From the NCBI RefSeq assembly GCF_021556485.1, contig NZ_JAKGBW010000017.1, positions 1 through 64,000 on the forward strand: a DNA stretch of 64,000 nucleotides. Reading direction: 5' to 3'. The position numbers were made by a program, and so were the translations under genes. Source of the stretch: Oceanobacillus alkalisoli (GTDB taxonomy: Bacteria; Bacillota; Bacilli; Bacillales; Amphibacillaceae). Numbering within the stretch: position 1 is the stretch's first letter; every line of letters starts with the position of its first letter. The notes under the pieces were generated by a model. The model was not told the DNA's origin. It ran no database searches and saw nothing but the letters and a program-made list of their open reading frames with translations. Shown piece by piece: positions 33,773 through 42,370 of the stretch.

Positions 33773-35167
33773 ATGGCAGAAAGTATAAAAGTACTTAATC
33801 CAGCTACAGGTGAATTAGTGGAAGAGGTAACAGTGGATACAGAAGAAGAAATTCAAGCAAAACTGGAAAAAGTTGCAGATGGGTTCGCGAAATGGAAGAA
33901 AGTTAACGCACATGAGCGAGCACGTTTGCTTCGAAAATGGTCTGAAAAGGTACTGGAGCAGAAGGAAGAAATTGCTCGAGTGATGACGCTCGAAAGTGGG
34001 AAACCACTATCTGAGTCCCTCGGAGAAGTTGAATATGCTACAAGCTATATTGATTGGTTTGCAGAAGAAGCAAAACGGATTTACGGAAGAACTGTTCCAG
34101 CAAATACCGAGTCCAAACGGATTCTCGTTACCCGCCAGCCAATCGGAGTAGTCGCAGCAATTACACCATGGAACTTCCCGGCAGCCATGATGACAAGGAA
34201 AGCTGCACCGGCTCTTGCGGCAGGTTGTACATTCATCGTAAAACCGGCAAGTGAAACTCCACTTACGACGATGAAGTTGATTGACCTGGCATATGAAGCA
34301 GGAATTCCAAAAGATGCAGTTCAATATGTCAATGGTTCTGGAAGAACGGTTGGTGAGATTTTTACAAATAGTTCCTTGGTGAAGAAAATTACATTCACCG
34401 GTTCGACTCCAATTGGAAAGCAATTGATCAAGCAAAGTGCCGATTCGGTAAAACACGTATCAATGGAACTCGGTGGACATGCCCCGCTCATCGTTACGAA
34501 AGATGCCGACCTTGATATCGCAGTACCGCAAACTATTCTCTCTAAGTTCCGTAATGCTGGCCAAACTTGCATTTGTGCAAATCGGGTGCTCGTTGCAAAG
34601 GAGATTGCTGACGAATTCGCTGACAGGCTTGTAAAAGAAGTGGAGAAATTAAAAGTCGGAAATGGACTGGAAGAAGGTACGCAAATCGGCCCGGTCATCA
34701 ACGGGGACGGCTTTAAAAAAGTTGTCGGCCAGATTGATGACGCTGTTCGAAAAGGTGCTGAAGTACTAGCAGGTAATAAATTCGATAAAGATGATGATAA
34801 AGGCTATTACTTCATCTATCCTACCGTTCTGAAACAAGTGACTGGTGAAATGGATATCATGCAGGAGGAAACTTTTGGCCCAGTGCTTCCGATTACGGTG
34901 TTTGATACGGTCGAAGAAGCGGTTGCTATTGCGAACGACACACCATTCGGTTTAGCGGCTTATTTCTTTACAAATGATTACCGGACAGGCACGTATTTGC
35001 ATGAGCATCTCACCTTTGGTGTCATCGGTTGGAATGATGGTGCCCCGTCTGCTGCACATGCCCCGTTCGGTGGGTTGAAGGAAAGCGGAATCGGTAAAGA
35101 GGGTGGACTTGAAGGTATTGAACCATATTTAGAAACAAAATATTTATCCATCGGTGGATTGGAATAA
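33773..35167 (+). CDS. gabD: succinate-semialdehyde dehydrogenase-type aldehyde dehydrogenase
   Basis: A 464-residue aldehyde dehydrogenase. Signatures are [22 protein letters not shown] near residue 128, [11 protein letters not shown] (general-base Glu near 230) and [14 protein letters not shown] (catalytic Cys near 264), ending [18 protein letters not shown]. The QTCICANR version of the active site and the [15 protein letters not shown] segment are typical of GabD-like enzymes that oxidise succinate semialdehyde to succinate. ATG 33773 follows AAAGGAG; the longer frame from 33701 has no good signal. It is downstream of moaE but likely a separate unit. It could complete a 4-hydroxybutyrate/GABA-type route with the lactonase cluster. 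Confidence 0.88.
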   Translation: MAESIKVLNPATGELVEEVTVDTEEEIQAKLEKVADGFAKWKKVNAHERARLLRKWSEKVLEQKEEIARVMTLESGKPLSESLGEVEYATSYIDWFAEEAKRIYGRTVPANTESKRILVTRQPIGVVAAITPWNFPAAMMTRKAAPALAAGCTFIVKPASETPLTTMKLIDLAYEAGIPKDAVQYVNGSGRTVGEIFTNSSLVKKITFTGSTPIGKQLIKQSADSVKHVSMELGGHAPLIVTKDADLDIAVPQTILSKFRNAGQTCICANRVLVAKEIADEFADRLVKEVEKLKVGNGLEEGTQIGPVINGDGFKKVVGQIDDAVRKGAEVLAGNKFDKDDDKGYYFIYPTVLKQVTGEMDIMQEETFGPVLPITVFDTVEEAVAIANDTPFGLAAYFFTNDYRTGTYLHEHLTFGVIGWNDGAPSAAHAPFGGLKESGIGKEGGLEGIEPYLETKYLSIGGLE

Positions 35168-35175
35168 ATACCAAA

Positions 35176-35202
35176 AAAGGGTGAGCAACCCCACCCCTTT
35201 CT
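35176..35202 (+). terminator. terminator-like hairpin after gabD
   Basis: AAAGGGTG and CACCCCTTT form a short stem with one bulge, followed by a weak T-rich tract. Confidence 0.55.
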
Positions 35203-35280
35203 ATTGTAAATCTCCCCTCCAATATGCACACAGACATTCGGGAATCCTGTTGCATATTCTGGAAGGGAAGGAGGGATAGC

Positions 35281-35481
35281 ATGAGAGAAAGGTTAAACTG
35301 GTTGCTCGCAGCGATTGTTTCGGGATTTGCGTTAATCGGTTTAGGATATCTTATTCCAGAAGAATATTCCACACTGGGAACTGTCCTCTTCATTGCGGGG
35401 ACAATTGCCGTTGTTATTTTTGCACCAACGATCATCATAAAAACGTTATCCGGGCTGTTAAAAGGACATGCAAACCGGTAA
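35281..35481 (+). CDS. small membrane protein of 66 residues
   Basis: A 66-residue protein with two hydrophobic helices (about 8-26 and 37-57) and a basic C-terminal tail ending in GHANR. ATG 35281 follows GAAGGAGGG. It has its own terminator, so it is a monocistronic gene. Family unknown. Confidence 0.65.
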   Translation: MRERLNWLLAAIVSGFALIGLGYLIPEEYSTLGTVLFIAGTIAVVIFAPTIIIKTLSGLLKGHANR

Positions 35482-35511
35482 ACTGGAATCAGGTTATTAA
35501 ATCTAGTAAAG

Positions 35512-35547
35512 AGGACGTTCGGGGAATTCTCCTGAACGTCCTTTTTT
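35512..35547 (+). terminator. terminator of the small membrane protein gene
   Basis: AGGACGTTC and GAACGTCCTTTTTT form a stem with six T residues about 30 nt after the stop codon. Confidence 0.85.
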
Positions 35548-35591
35548 GTAGTATAATAAATTGTATCAGTCTATAAATAAGGAGTGTTTAC

Positions 35592-36797
35592 GTGAATAAA
35601 AAAGATATTGCCAGTTTCCGCAGGCAGTTAAAGCCGGAAAATGATCTATTGAAAATAAATGAAGTGTTTAACGTATATATTATGAAAGAATCAAGTGAAA
35701 TCTATCATCAGGAGAACACCCCGTTTGAAATGCTGGAGAGGGAACAACAGGAATTGTTCATGAATAATTTTAAAAAAGTGCTTGCAGGCCAATTAGATCG
35801 GAAACTGTTTGAATTGAAATTTGTTCATGAAGCAGAAAACAGCACCCAATTACTTCTTCATCAAGGGGTATTGACCGAACATAGTGAAACATGGAGAAAC
35901 CGCATGGTGCAAATTGTTGAGAAAATGCTCGAAGTGAAGCAGTATGACGAAGATATTATCGTCACTTTCACGAAAGGTGAATATATGAAGACGGTAAAGC
36001 CGATTAGTGAAGAGACCGAAGAGAGTGAACGGGATAAAGTCTATTCTCATTTCTTTATTATGTGTACAATCAATACGACCCAAGATCCCAGGAAAGAATT
36101 GGCATTCGATTATGTGGAAAAAGAATTCAAATACAATATCGAAGTCGATCCGATTATTGATTTGAATGCCCCGATAGGCGGGTTCTTGTTCCCGACCTTT
36201 ACCGATGGTGTATCTGATGTGAACCGTGTTCTTTATTCAACTGGGAAATCAAAAGAACTAGATTTCTCATTTATTGAAGATGTTCTGAATGCAGAAGAAA
36301 TCATGACTGCTGAAGAAGATAAGATTGTATTTGAAGAAATTGTTAAAGATGTGGCTGGTGAACAGTTTACGACCGCTACCCTCGCAAATGTCTATGATGA
36401 GATCCAGCAGGTGATTGAAGAGACGGATCCGGATGATACACCGAAGCTCGATTACCGGGATATGGAAGCTGTTTTAAGTAGCAGCGGGATAAAGGATGTG
36501 CAGCCGGAAGCTGTGGAAGAAGCCTTTAAAAAAGTAATCAATGATGAGAAATTTGAACTGAAGGCAAACAATGTTGTTCCAAATTATAACTCCAAGTCGA
36601 TTAAAATCAAAACGAAAGCTGCTGATTTAAAAGTTAGTCCAAGTGAATTGCGTTATATACGCCAAATGCGGCTCGACGGAAAACTTTGTCTCGTTATCGA
36701 ACTGGAAGAAAATACGGTAATTGAAGGCTTTGAAATTATTGAAGAAGATTTGGGAGTACGGGATCCGGAAAAAGAACCGGATGAATCAACGGTATGA
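35592..36797 (+). CDS. DUF4317 family protein
   Basis: A 401-residue soluble, acidic protein whose opening MNKKDIASFRRQLKPEND matches the start of the DUF4317 family, widespread in Firmicutes and of unknown function. The middle has a conserved-looking PIGGFLFPTFTDG segment near residue 193. The C-terminal part (about 300-400) contains an KSIKIKTKAADLKVSP strand-rich region. GTG start after GGAGTG. It stands alone between two terminators. Confidence 0.85.
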   Translation: MNKKDIASFRRQLKPENDLLKINEVFNVYIMKESSEIYHQENTPFEMLEREQQELFMNNFKKVLAGQLDRKLFELKFVHEAENSTQLLLHQGVLTEHSETWRNRMVQIVEKMLEVKQYDEDIIVTFTKGEYMKTVKPISEETEESERDKVYSHFFIMCTINTTQDPRKELAFDYVEKEFKYNIEVDPIIDLNAPIGGFLFPTFTDGVSDVNRVLYSTGKSKELDFSFIEDVLNAEEIMTAEEDKIVFEEIVKDVAGEQFTTATLANVYDEIQQVIEETDPDDTPKLDYRDMEAVLSSSGIKDVQPEAVEEAFKKVINDEKFELKANNVVPNYNSKSIKIKTKAADLKVSPSELRYIRQMRLDGKLCLVIELEENTVIEGFEIIEEDLGVRDPEKEPDESTV

Positions 36798-36810
36798 TAG
36801 TTAAAATTAA

Positions 36811-36851
36811 AAAAGGTTGAGTTTCCTATTTCAGGAAACTCAACCTTTTTG
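36811..36851 (+). terminator. terminator of the DUF4317 gene
   Basis: AAAAAGGTTGAGTTTCC and GGAAACTCAACCTTTTT form a 17-bp perfect stem with T run, 13 nt after the stop codon. Confidence 0.9.
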
Positions 36852-36884
36852 TTAGCTAGAAAATACTGTAGATAACTAAAATTG

Positions 36885-37203
36885 CTAGGCTAGCCACGTC
36901 GGCTCTGCGCCCAGCAACTAGTAGATCTTTTGGTGGGGCGAGCAGTGACTTCACACTCCTCCAATCGATAAAGAAGACTTAGCCGTTCGGTCTTTGTGAG
37001 GCTTAGTCGCACTTATACCCTTGTGGTGAAAGTCAACATCGGCTCATAACGAAAGGAGGGCCGTTTAAATTCGGGCTAAAGCCCAACTCACGTCTACCCC
37101 TTAAGGGGCATGTTTCCTTTATCTCCCTTCCGGTAAAAAAGAGGTTCGATTAAGTTCGCCTCTTCCTGGGGCAACATCGAACTACCTCCCATCCTGGGAG
37201 GCA
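36885..37203. other. structured noncoding region of about 320 nt, unidentified
   Basis: GC-richer than its surroundings, with no coding frame. It contains successive inverted repeats: GACTTAGCC with GGCTTAGTC (36978-37009, one mismatch), GGGCTAAAGCCC (37074-37085), CCCCTTAAGGGG (37098-37109), GAGGTTCGATTAAGTTCGCCTC (37142-37163) and CCTCCCATCCTGGGAGG (37187-37203). This density suggests a structured RNA or the end of a mobile element such as an IS200/IS605-type relic. No transposase is nearby and I cannot assign a family. Confidence 0.5.
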
Positions 37204-37204
37204 C

Positions 37205-37241
37205 AGTTTGTACGTTGCTGAACGGGCGCTTCCGCCTTTGT
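37205..37241. repeat. CAGTTTGTACGTTGCTG repeat, short copy
   Basis: CAGTTTGTACGTTGCTG (37205-37221) and GGCGCTTCCGCCTTTG (37226-37241) recur, the first exactly and the second with one change, at 49824-49840 and 49900-49915, where they are 59 bp apart instead of 4 bp. It lies immediately 3' of the BCCT transporter gene and may help end its transcript. Confidence 0.65.
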
Positions 37242-37243
37242 TC

Positions 37244-38713
37244 TCATACTTCTTTATTCAACGCTTTATACAAAGCAAATATCATTAAAATCATAATGAA
37301 GGAGAAGGGCAGTGCCGCGATGATGATTGTATTTTGCAAGGCGCTGAGACCTCCTACATAAAGAAGAATGATTGCTACCGCAGATTGCGCAATTCCCCAG
37401 GTGACTTTAACGGTATTAGGCGGAGTAAGTGAGCCTTTCGTTGTCTGCATACCAAGGACAAATGTTGCCGAATCCGCTGATGTAATAAAGAACGATGCAA
37501 TTAAAACAATCGCTATAATAGAAAGAAGCGTCGACATCGGAAGCTGGTCGAACATATTGAATAATACGAGTTCCGTTGCAAAGCCAGACAAGTCGAAACC
37601 ACTATCTTGGATATTTCCAGCTGTTGTTCCGAATGCTGCGTACCAGATGGCGATAAACAAGGTCGGGACAATCATGACCCCTAAAATGAATTCCCTAATG
37701 GTACGCCCACGGGAGACTCTTGCGATAAACATACCGACAAATGGTGCCCAGGATACCCACCATGCCCAGTAAAATATGGTCCAGCCGTCAAGCCAAGCAC
37801 GGTTGTCAGAAGCAAGGGGTGCGGTTGTAAAGCTCATCCCAATCAAGTTTTGCATATACAATCCAATTGTTTCCGTGAACATATTCATAATGAGAACAGT
37901 CGGTCCAATTGCGATAACAATTATTAAAAGAATAACAGCTAAAACAATATTCGTATTGGATAAATATTTAATCCCTCGGCTTAATCCAGACCAAGCGGAT
38001 ATCATGAATAGAGCTGTTACAACAATTACAATTAATAATTGTGAAATAAATCCTACTTCAATTCCAAATAAATGTGATAACCCGCCATTAATTTGTACTG
38101 CACCAAATCCAAGAGAAGTTGCGACACCAAATACGGTTGCAAATACAGACAGTACATCTACAAATGTCCCGAATGGGCCATCCATCTTATCGCCAAAGAG
38201 CGGCTTCAATGTTGAGGAGATCAAACCGGGCTGACCTTTTCTGAATTGGAAAAAGGCAAGCGACAAAGCAACGACGCCATACATTGCCCAAACATGAATT
38301 CCCCAGTGGAAGTAAGAATAAACAAGTGCATCTTTAAAAGCTGCACCTGATCCGACTTCTGCATTGGGAGCATCCACAATATAGTGAAATAGTGGCTCTG
38401 CGGACCCATAGAAGACAAGCCCGATTCCCATACCAGCGGAAAAAAGCATGCCAATCCACGTAACGGTGGAAAAGTCAGGCCTATCATGGTCTCGGCCAAG
38501 ACGAATTTTGCCAAACCGGCTAAATGCAATTAATATTGCTACAATGACGAGGGCTGACATGAGCAACATATAATACCAACCGAATGTTGTAGAAACAAAA
38601 GCTTGAACCCGGCTAGTTAAATCTTCAAATTCTGTTGGGAACACAGCTCCCAAAATAACCATAATAACGACAATTGCCAGTGCTATGTAAAACACTTTTG
38701 AAACTTTCTTCAT
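37244..38713 (-). CDS. BCCT-family transporter (glycine betaine/choline type)
   Basis: A 489-residue transporter with twelve hydrophobic segments. The BCCT signature is seen in WIGMLFSAGMGIGLVFYGSAEPLFHY near residues 75-100, with the FHWGIHVWAMYGVVAL segment after it. The tryptophan-rich TIFYWAWWVSWAPFVGMFIARVSRGRTIREF lies near 310-340. These carriers import betaine, carnitine or choline using Na+ for osmoprotection. ATG 38713 is directly preceded by GGGAGG; the longer reading is upstream leader. Substrate specificity is not certain; OpuD-like glycine betaine uptake is most likely in a bacillus. Confidence 0.92.
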   Translation of the reverse strand: MKKVSKVFYIALAIVVIMVILGAVFPTEFEDLTSRVQAFVSTTFGWYYMLLMSALVIVAILIAFSRFGKIRLGRDHDRPDFSTVTWIGMLFSAGMGIGLVFYGSAEPLFHYIVDAPNAEVGSGAAFKDALVYSYFHWGIHVWAMYGVVALSLAFFQFRKGQPGLISSTLKPLFGDKMDGPFGTFVDVLSVFATVFGVATSLGFGAVQINGGLSHLFGIEVGFISQLLIVIVVTALFMISAWSGLSRGIKYLSNTNIVLAVILLIIVIAIGPTVLIMNMFTETIGLYMQNLIGMSFTTAPLASDNRAWLDGWTIFYWAWWVSWAPFVGMFIARVSRGRTIREFILGVMIVPTLFIAIWYAAFGTTAGNIQDSGFDLSGFATELVLFNMFDQLPMSTLLSIIAIVLIASFFITSADSATFVLGMQTTKGSLTPPNTVKVTWGIAQSAVAIILLYVGGLSALQNTIIIAALPFSFIMILMIFALYKALNKEV

Positions 38714-39084
38714 ATTTCCTCCCTTAAGATATAAAATAAAATACATGCGTTCTATTATACCCATAATAAAATAAAATGAAACCCGAATCAGGTAATTCTT
38801 ACATAAATGATGGAGCGTGCAGAGAAGAGAAACTTCGGCTGTCGAACATGGAATAGTAATTAACACTTGAATAGATAGTAAAAGTTTCGCTAAATGAAAT
38901 GGATTTCTTTATAGAAAAGTAAAAAATAGGAGGATTTTAAATTTGTTGTCTGATTTCCGACATGATTCGACGAAATTCTTTGGGAAAATTGAATAACTTT
39001 TGCGGGAATCGATTTTTCTCGACAAAAAAACAGAGGAAAAACCAAAAATTGCTTTTTGACGAATTGTTTTTTATTTATTATCTT

Positions 39085-39124
39085 TGGGGTGAGAGATTGG
39101 TTGAGGGGTACTCCCACCCCCAAT
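39085..39124. other. G/C-rich inverted repeat in a gene-free stretch
   Basis: TTGGGGTGAGAG is followed by CTCCCACCCCCAA, forming an imperfect stem around a 13-nt loop. The stretch between the BCCT start (38713) and the EamA stop (39252) holds nothing else supportable: it is A/T-rich with no convincing gene. Confidence 0.4.
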
Positions 39125-39251
39125 ATAAATCATCATGGAGAGGATCTATTATTTACGAATGCTCCTTCCCCTACAAAAACGATAGACCTCCTCCATGAAT
39201 ACTCATGCTAGTCCCCTCTATATTGGCTTACTTTTCCCTCGACCATCCCAA

Positions 39252-40169
39252 TTAGATTTTCGGCCTTATATTAACGATAATGATTCCGAGTGCAACGAGG
39301 GCAAGAGCAAATAGGATTGCCGGCGTAAGGCTTTCTCCAGGAACTAAAATCGTTGATAAAATAGAGCCTGACACAGGGACAATGAACTTATACATTGTAA
39401 TTTCTCCTGCAGGGTTATATTTTAGTAAGGAGTACCAGAGCGCAAAAGCAACAGAAGAAAGCAAGGCGGAGTAAATAAATAATCCCCAGCCGAAAGGAGT
39501 GAAAACCATTGCGTTCTCCCCGAGCTGTGGAAAACCGATGAGTAATAATACGATTGCTCCTAGAGTGAACTGCCACCCTGTTATTGCAAATGGATGAATT
39601 CCTTTAGCGAGTTCTTTTGCCATAATCGTGGCAACAGCACTTGTTACACCAGATAAAATCATATAACCTTCGCCAGTAAACGTGAACTGGAATGAAAAGC
39701 CTTGTCCCCAGTTGGCGACGATAATGCCTCCAAATCCTGCTAGAAGTCCAATTGCTTTTTGGGTTGTCATCTTATCATTTACATAAAAGTAATGCGCCAA
39801 TAGAACAGTGAAAAATGTTCCGCTTGAATTCAGGATTGCTCCTTGCATCCCGGTAACATTGGCCAGTCCGTTATAAAAGAAGAAATATTGCAGGGCAGTC
39901 TGGACAATGCCGAGAATAAGCAGAACCATTAGCTGCTTTTTTGTGACAAATAATTGTTTGTAGTTACTCACCATAAGAAAACCAAGTACAATAAGTCCTG
40001 CGAGTAAAAATCGCAGTCCGGCAAAAACAATTTTAGCAATAATGTCGTCTGACGCAATTTGAAATTCATCATAACTTATTTTAAGTACAGGGAATGCACT
40101 TCCCCATAATAATGAACAAAATACAGCAATGGCCACGACCGACCATTTTTTCTTTAAAAATACTTGCAT
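39252..40169 (-). CDS. EamA-family DMT superfamily transporter
   Basis: A 305-residue membrane protein with ten predicted helices arranged as two EamA repeats (about 10-145 and 160-300). Typical segments are CSLLWGSAFPVLKISY near residue 18 and GVTSAVATIMAKEL near 175, with GEITMYKFIVPVSGSILS near 258. These exporters or permeases move metabolites such as amino acids or purines, and no substrate can be predicted. Single gene with GAGGTTG upstream of the ATG. Confidence 0.88.
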   Translation of the reverse strand: MQVFLKKKWSVVAIAVFCSLLWGSAFPVLKISYDEFQIASDDIIAKIVFAGLRFLLAGLIVLGFLMVSNYKQLFVTKKQLMVLLILGIVQTALQYFFFYNGLANVTGMQGAILNSSGTFFTVLLAHYFYVNDKMTTQKAIGLLAGFGGIIVANWGQGFSFQFTFTGEGYMILSGVTSAVATIMAKELAKGIHPFAITGWQFTLGAIVLLLIGFPQLGENAMVFTPFGWGLFIYSALLSSVAFALWYSLLKYNPAGEITMYKFIVPVSGSILSTILVPGESLTPAILFALALVALGIIIVNIRPKI

Positions 40170-40240
40170 TTATACAACCTCTAATCCAAAAAAATGAGGG
40201 CCAATTAGACTGTATCTAACTGACCCGTTTTTATCACGCA

Positions 40241-40388
40241 TTAACGGTCTGTAATCTCCCCACTTCTAAAGATAAGGGAAACCCAACATGTGAAGATGGA
40301 GATAAACAGTCCGTAAATCCCTGATTCTGTTCAACTAACATTCCGTGAAGGAGGTAAGGAAACTCCCACGGAATGAAGTTTCACTTTA
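40241..40388 (-). repeat. stop-codon-adjacent repeat, long copy C
   Basis: On the minus strand, directly after the lipoprotein stop TAA, TAAAGTGAAACTTCATTCCG begins an element of about 148 bp. It includes CTTCACGGAATGTTAGTTGAAC, and its far end GGGGAGATTACAGACCGTTAA matches copy A at 12923-13068. It again has the orientation of the gene it follows. The first part contains a local hairpin (CATTCCGTG with CACGGAATG). Confidence 0.75.
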
Positions 40389-40934
40389 TTAATCTTTAAC
40401 TTTTACTGGAATAATTAATTCGTTTTGTCTGGATCCATCTTTTGCACTTTCTTCATAAAGTACAATCAATCCAGTATCATTGGCAACTTCGTCAAATGAA
40501 ATTGTTATTTCAAACTCGCCCCATTCAGGAGCACCTTGACTTGCCGTTACAAATCCTTCGGCAAGGATGTTATGGCCGTCTTCAAATTCATAGGAAACGT
40601 TTGCCTCAAATACCCGTGCTTCTCCGCGGACAATAAATTCATTAGCAACAACACTGTCGGGTGCAGGCTCAAATACCTTAAAGGCATCATTTTCCGCAAC
40701 GATATCCATTCCATCAGAAGCATTACCTGAATTTGCTTCCTCTTCCGTATCTTCTTCTGCTGCTTCCCTATTCTCTGTTGTATCCTCTTCCGTTCCCTCA
40801 TCTTCTGCGACATCTTCCTGTTCAGGTTCATCTTGTTGTTCTGTATCCGAACCAACTTCATTTCCACCACAAGCACTCAGGAAAAGTACCCCAAAAAGAG
40901 TAATTGTAAAGAAAGTCAATCGCACCTTTTTCAT
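40389..40934 (-). CDS. lipoprotein with Gmad2 immunoglobulin-like domain
   Basis: A 181-residue lipoprotein with lipobox LSAC (Cys22), a very acidic, Glu/Asp-rich linker (about 27-80) and a C-terminal beta-sandwich of the Gmad2 type. The domain includes APDSVVANEFIVRGEARVFE and the WGEFEITISF strand. Such domains are found on bacillus surface lipoproteins with GerM or alone; function is unknown. ATG follows GGAGGG. Confidence 0.85.
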   Translation of the reverse strand: MKKVRLTFFTITLFGVLFLSACGGNEVGSDTEQQDEPEQEDVAEDEGTEEDTTENREAAEEDTEEEANSGNASDGMDIVAENDAFKVFEPAPDSVVANEFIVRGEARVFEANVSYEFEDGHNILAEGFVTASQGAPEWGEFEITISFDEVANDTGLIVLYEESAKDGSRQNELIIPVKVKD

Positions 40935-41119
40935 TGCCTTTTCCCTCCAAAATTATGACTTATTGCTTCTTTATTATATATCATTTAAGGACAATCTTAA
41001 AGCGAGGCACTCAGCAGGAAGTTTGAATCAAGTGAGAAACGAATGCAAGGACTTGCCGTTTCAAGATTTAATATTTATAATGATTGTTATTATAAAAAAA
41101 CAGAGGGGAGACGTGTGGA

Positions 41120-42028
41120 TTGCCGATTAATATACCGAGAGAATTACCAGCGAGGGAAACATTAAAAGAAGAAAAGATTTTTGTAATGGAGGAAGACAGA
41201 GCCCGTACTCAGGATATACGTCCATTAAATATCTTAATTTTGAATTTAATGCCTGAAAAGGAAAAAACAGAACTGCAATTACTACGTTTATTAGGGAATA
41301 CACCATTACAAGTGAATATTACATTCTTACGGACAGCAACGTATCAATCCAAAAATGTCAGCAATTATCATCTCGATACGTTTTATACGACATTTGATAA
41401 AATAAAATCGCGTAAGTTTGATGGCCTTATTATTACTGGTGCACCAATTGAACATCTGGAGTTTGAAGAGGTTAACTATTGGCGGGAGTTACAACAGATT
41501 ATGGATTGGTCGGTGGAGAATGTAACGTCAAACCTCTACATATGTTGGGGAGCCCAAGCAGCACTTTACCATCATTATGGAATCGAAAAAGAAGCCTTGC
41601 CTGAGAAATACTTTGGTATTTTCAATCATGATGTTTCCTTACCAACTGAAAAGCTCGTCCAAGGTTTTAATGATAACTTTTTTGCACCACATTCGAGACA
41701 TACGACCGTTAGCTTGGAAGCAATTGAAGAGCATCCCGAACTTTCCCTGTTATCGAAGACAGATGAAAATTCTCCATTCATCATTCTTTCAAAAGATCGG
41801 AAAAACATTATGATTACAGGTCATCTAGAGTATGATGCTACAACGCTTCGTGATGAATATGAGCGGGACATGAAAAAGGGCTTTGAGATGGAGGTGCCTG
41901 TAAACTACTTTCCAGATGATGACCCGGAGAAGCCTCCTTTAAATTTGTGGCGCTCCCATACACATTTACTGTTTTCGAATTGGCTGAACTACTATGTCTA
42001 CCAAGAAACACCGTATCATTGGAATTGA
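41120..42028 (+). CDS. metA: homoserine O-acetyltransferase (MetA family)
   Basis: A 302-residue MetA-family enzyme starting methionine synthesis by acylating homoserine. The catalytic nucleophile is Cys142 ([10 protein letters not shown]), with the His/Glu pair in ITGHLEYD near residue 235. The residue that decides acyl donor in this family is position 111; it is Glu here ([11 protein letters not shown]), the type that uses acetyl-CoA rather than succinyl-CoA. TTG start 10 nt after GAGGGGAG. No SAM riboswitch could be recognised in the short leader. Length is normal. Confidence 0.95.
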   Translation: MPINIPRELPARETLKEEKIFVMEEDRARTQDIRPLNILILNLMPEKEKTELQLLRLLGNTPLQVNITFLRTATYQSKNVSNYHLDTFYTTFDKIKSRKFDGLIITGAPIEHLEFEEVNYWRELQQIMDWSVENVTSNLYICWGAQAALYHHYGIEKEALPEKYFGIFNHDVSLPTEKLVQGFNDNFFAPHSRHTTVSLEAIEEHPELSLLSKTDENSPFIILSKDRKNIMITGHLEYDATTLRDEYERDMKKGFEMEVPVNYFPDDDPEKPPLNLWRSHTHLLFSNWLNYYVYQETPYHWN

Positions 42029-42050
42029 CAAAAGAGTTGCTTAGACAATA

Positions 42051-42109
42051 AAAAATCCGAACAAACCAAGTAAATCTTTGGTGCAGCTTGCTAGCTGGTT
42101 TGTTCGGAT
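42051..42109. terminator. bidirectional terminator between metA and the DUF3006 gene
   Basis: AAAAATCCGAACAAACCA and TGGTTTGTTCGGAT form a 14-bp stem with A-rich and T-rich flanks, so it can serve both converging genes. Confidence 0.8.
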
Positions 42110-42112
42110 ATT

Positions 42113-42370
42113 TCATCGCTTGAATTTACTGCCTTTTTTCTTTCCTCGCAATTGATCCATGAGGGAAGCGGATTTTTTAGCCGCTGCTTTTGTCTGTGTC
42201 AAATCAATACTGGCGATTTGATAGCTGCCGTTAGCTTTCTCTAAGTTGAATATCGTATGTTTGGCACTGCCCCGAGGTAAACCTTCTTTGTTAACGATCA
42301 ATTCCTCTTTCGTTTCTTCAATAAGAATAACCGCCTGATTTCCTTCGAATCGATCTAAAATCCCTTTCAT
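42113..42370 (-). CDS. DUF3006 domain protein
   Basis: An 85-residue protein starting MKGILDRFEGNQAVILIEE, the DUF3006 signature, with a basic tail (RGKKKGSKFKR). It is translationally coupled to the upstream gene: its ATG overlaps the TGA stop of the MBL/HhH gene. DUF3006 proteins are commonly encoded beside secreted ComEC-like metallo-beta-lactamase proteins. A second member is at 43706 on the other side. An ATG three codons earlier is possible. Confidence 0.85.
   Translation of the reverse strand: MKGILDRFEGNQAVILIEETKEELIVNKEGLPRGSAKHTIFNLEKANGSYQIASIDLTQTKAAAKKSASLMDQLRGKKKGSKFKR

Noticed and set aside
36885-37203. CRISPR array
   Set aside because: The inverted repeats differ from one another and there are no equal direct repeats with regular spacers.
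37368-38234. Two long plus-strand frames antisense to the BCCT transporter
   Set aside because: They are antisense shadows of a conserved transporter gene and lack ribosome binding sites and recognisable domains.
38962-39198. 78-residue plus-strand frame in the gap after the BCCT gene
   Set aside because: Low-complexity, A/T-driven composition, no ribosome binding site, and the G/C-rich hairpin lies inside it.
40970-41119. Possible SAM riboswitch before metA
   Set aside because: The leader is short and I could not find the conserved SAM-I core or a terminator/antiterminator pair.
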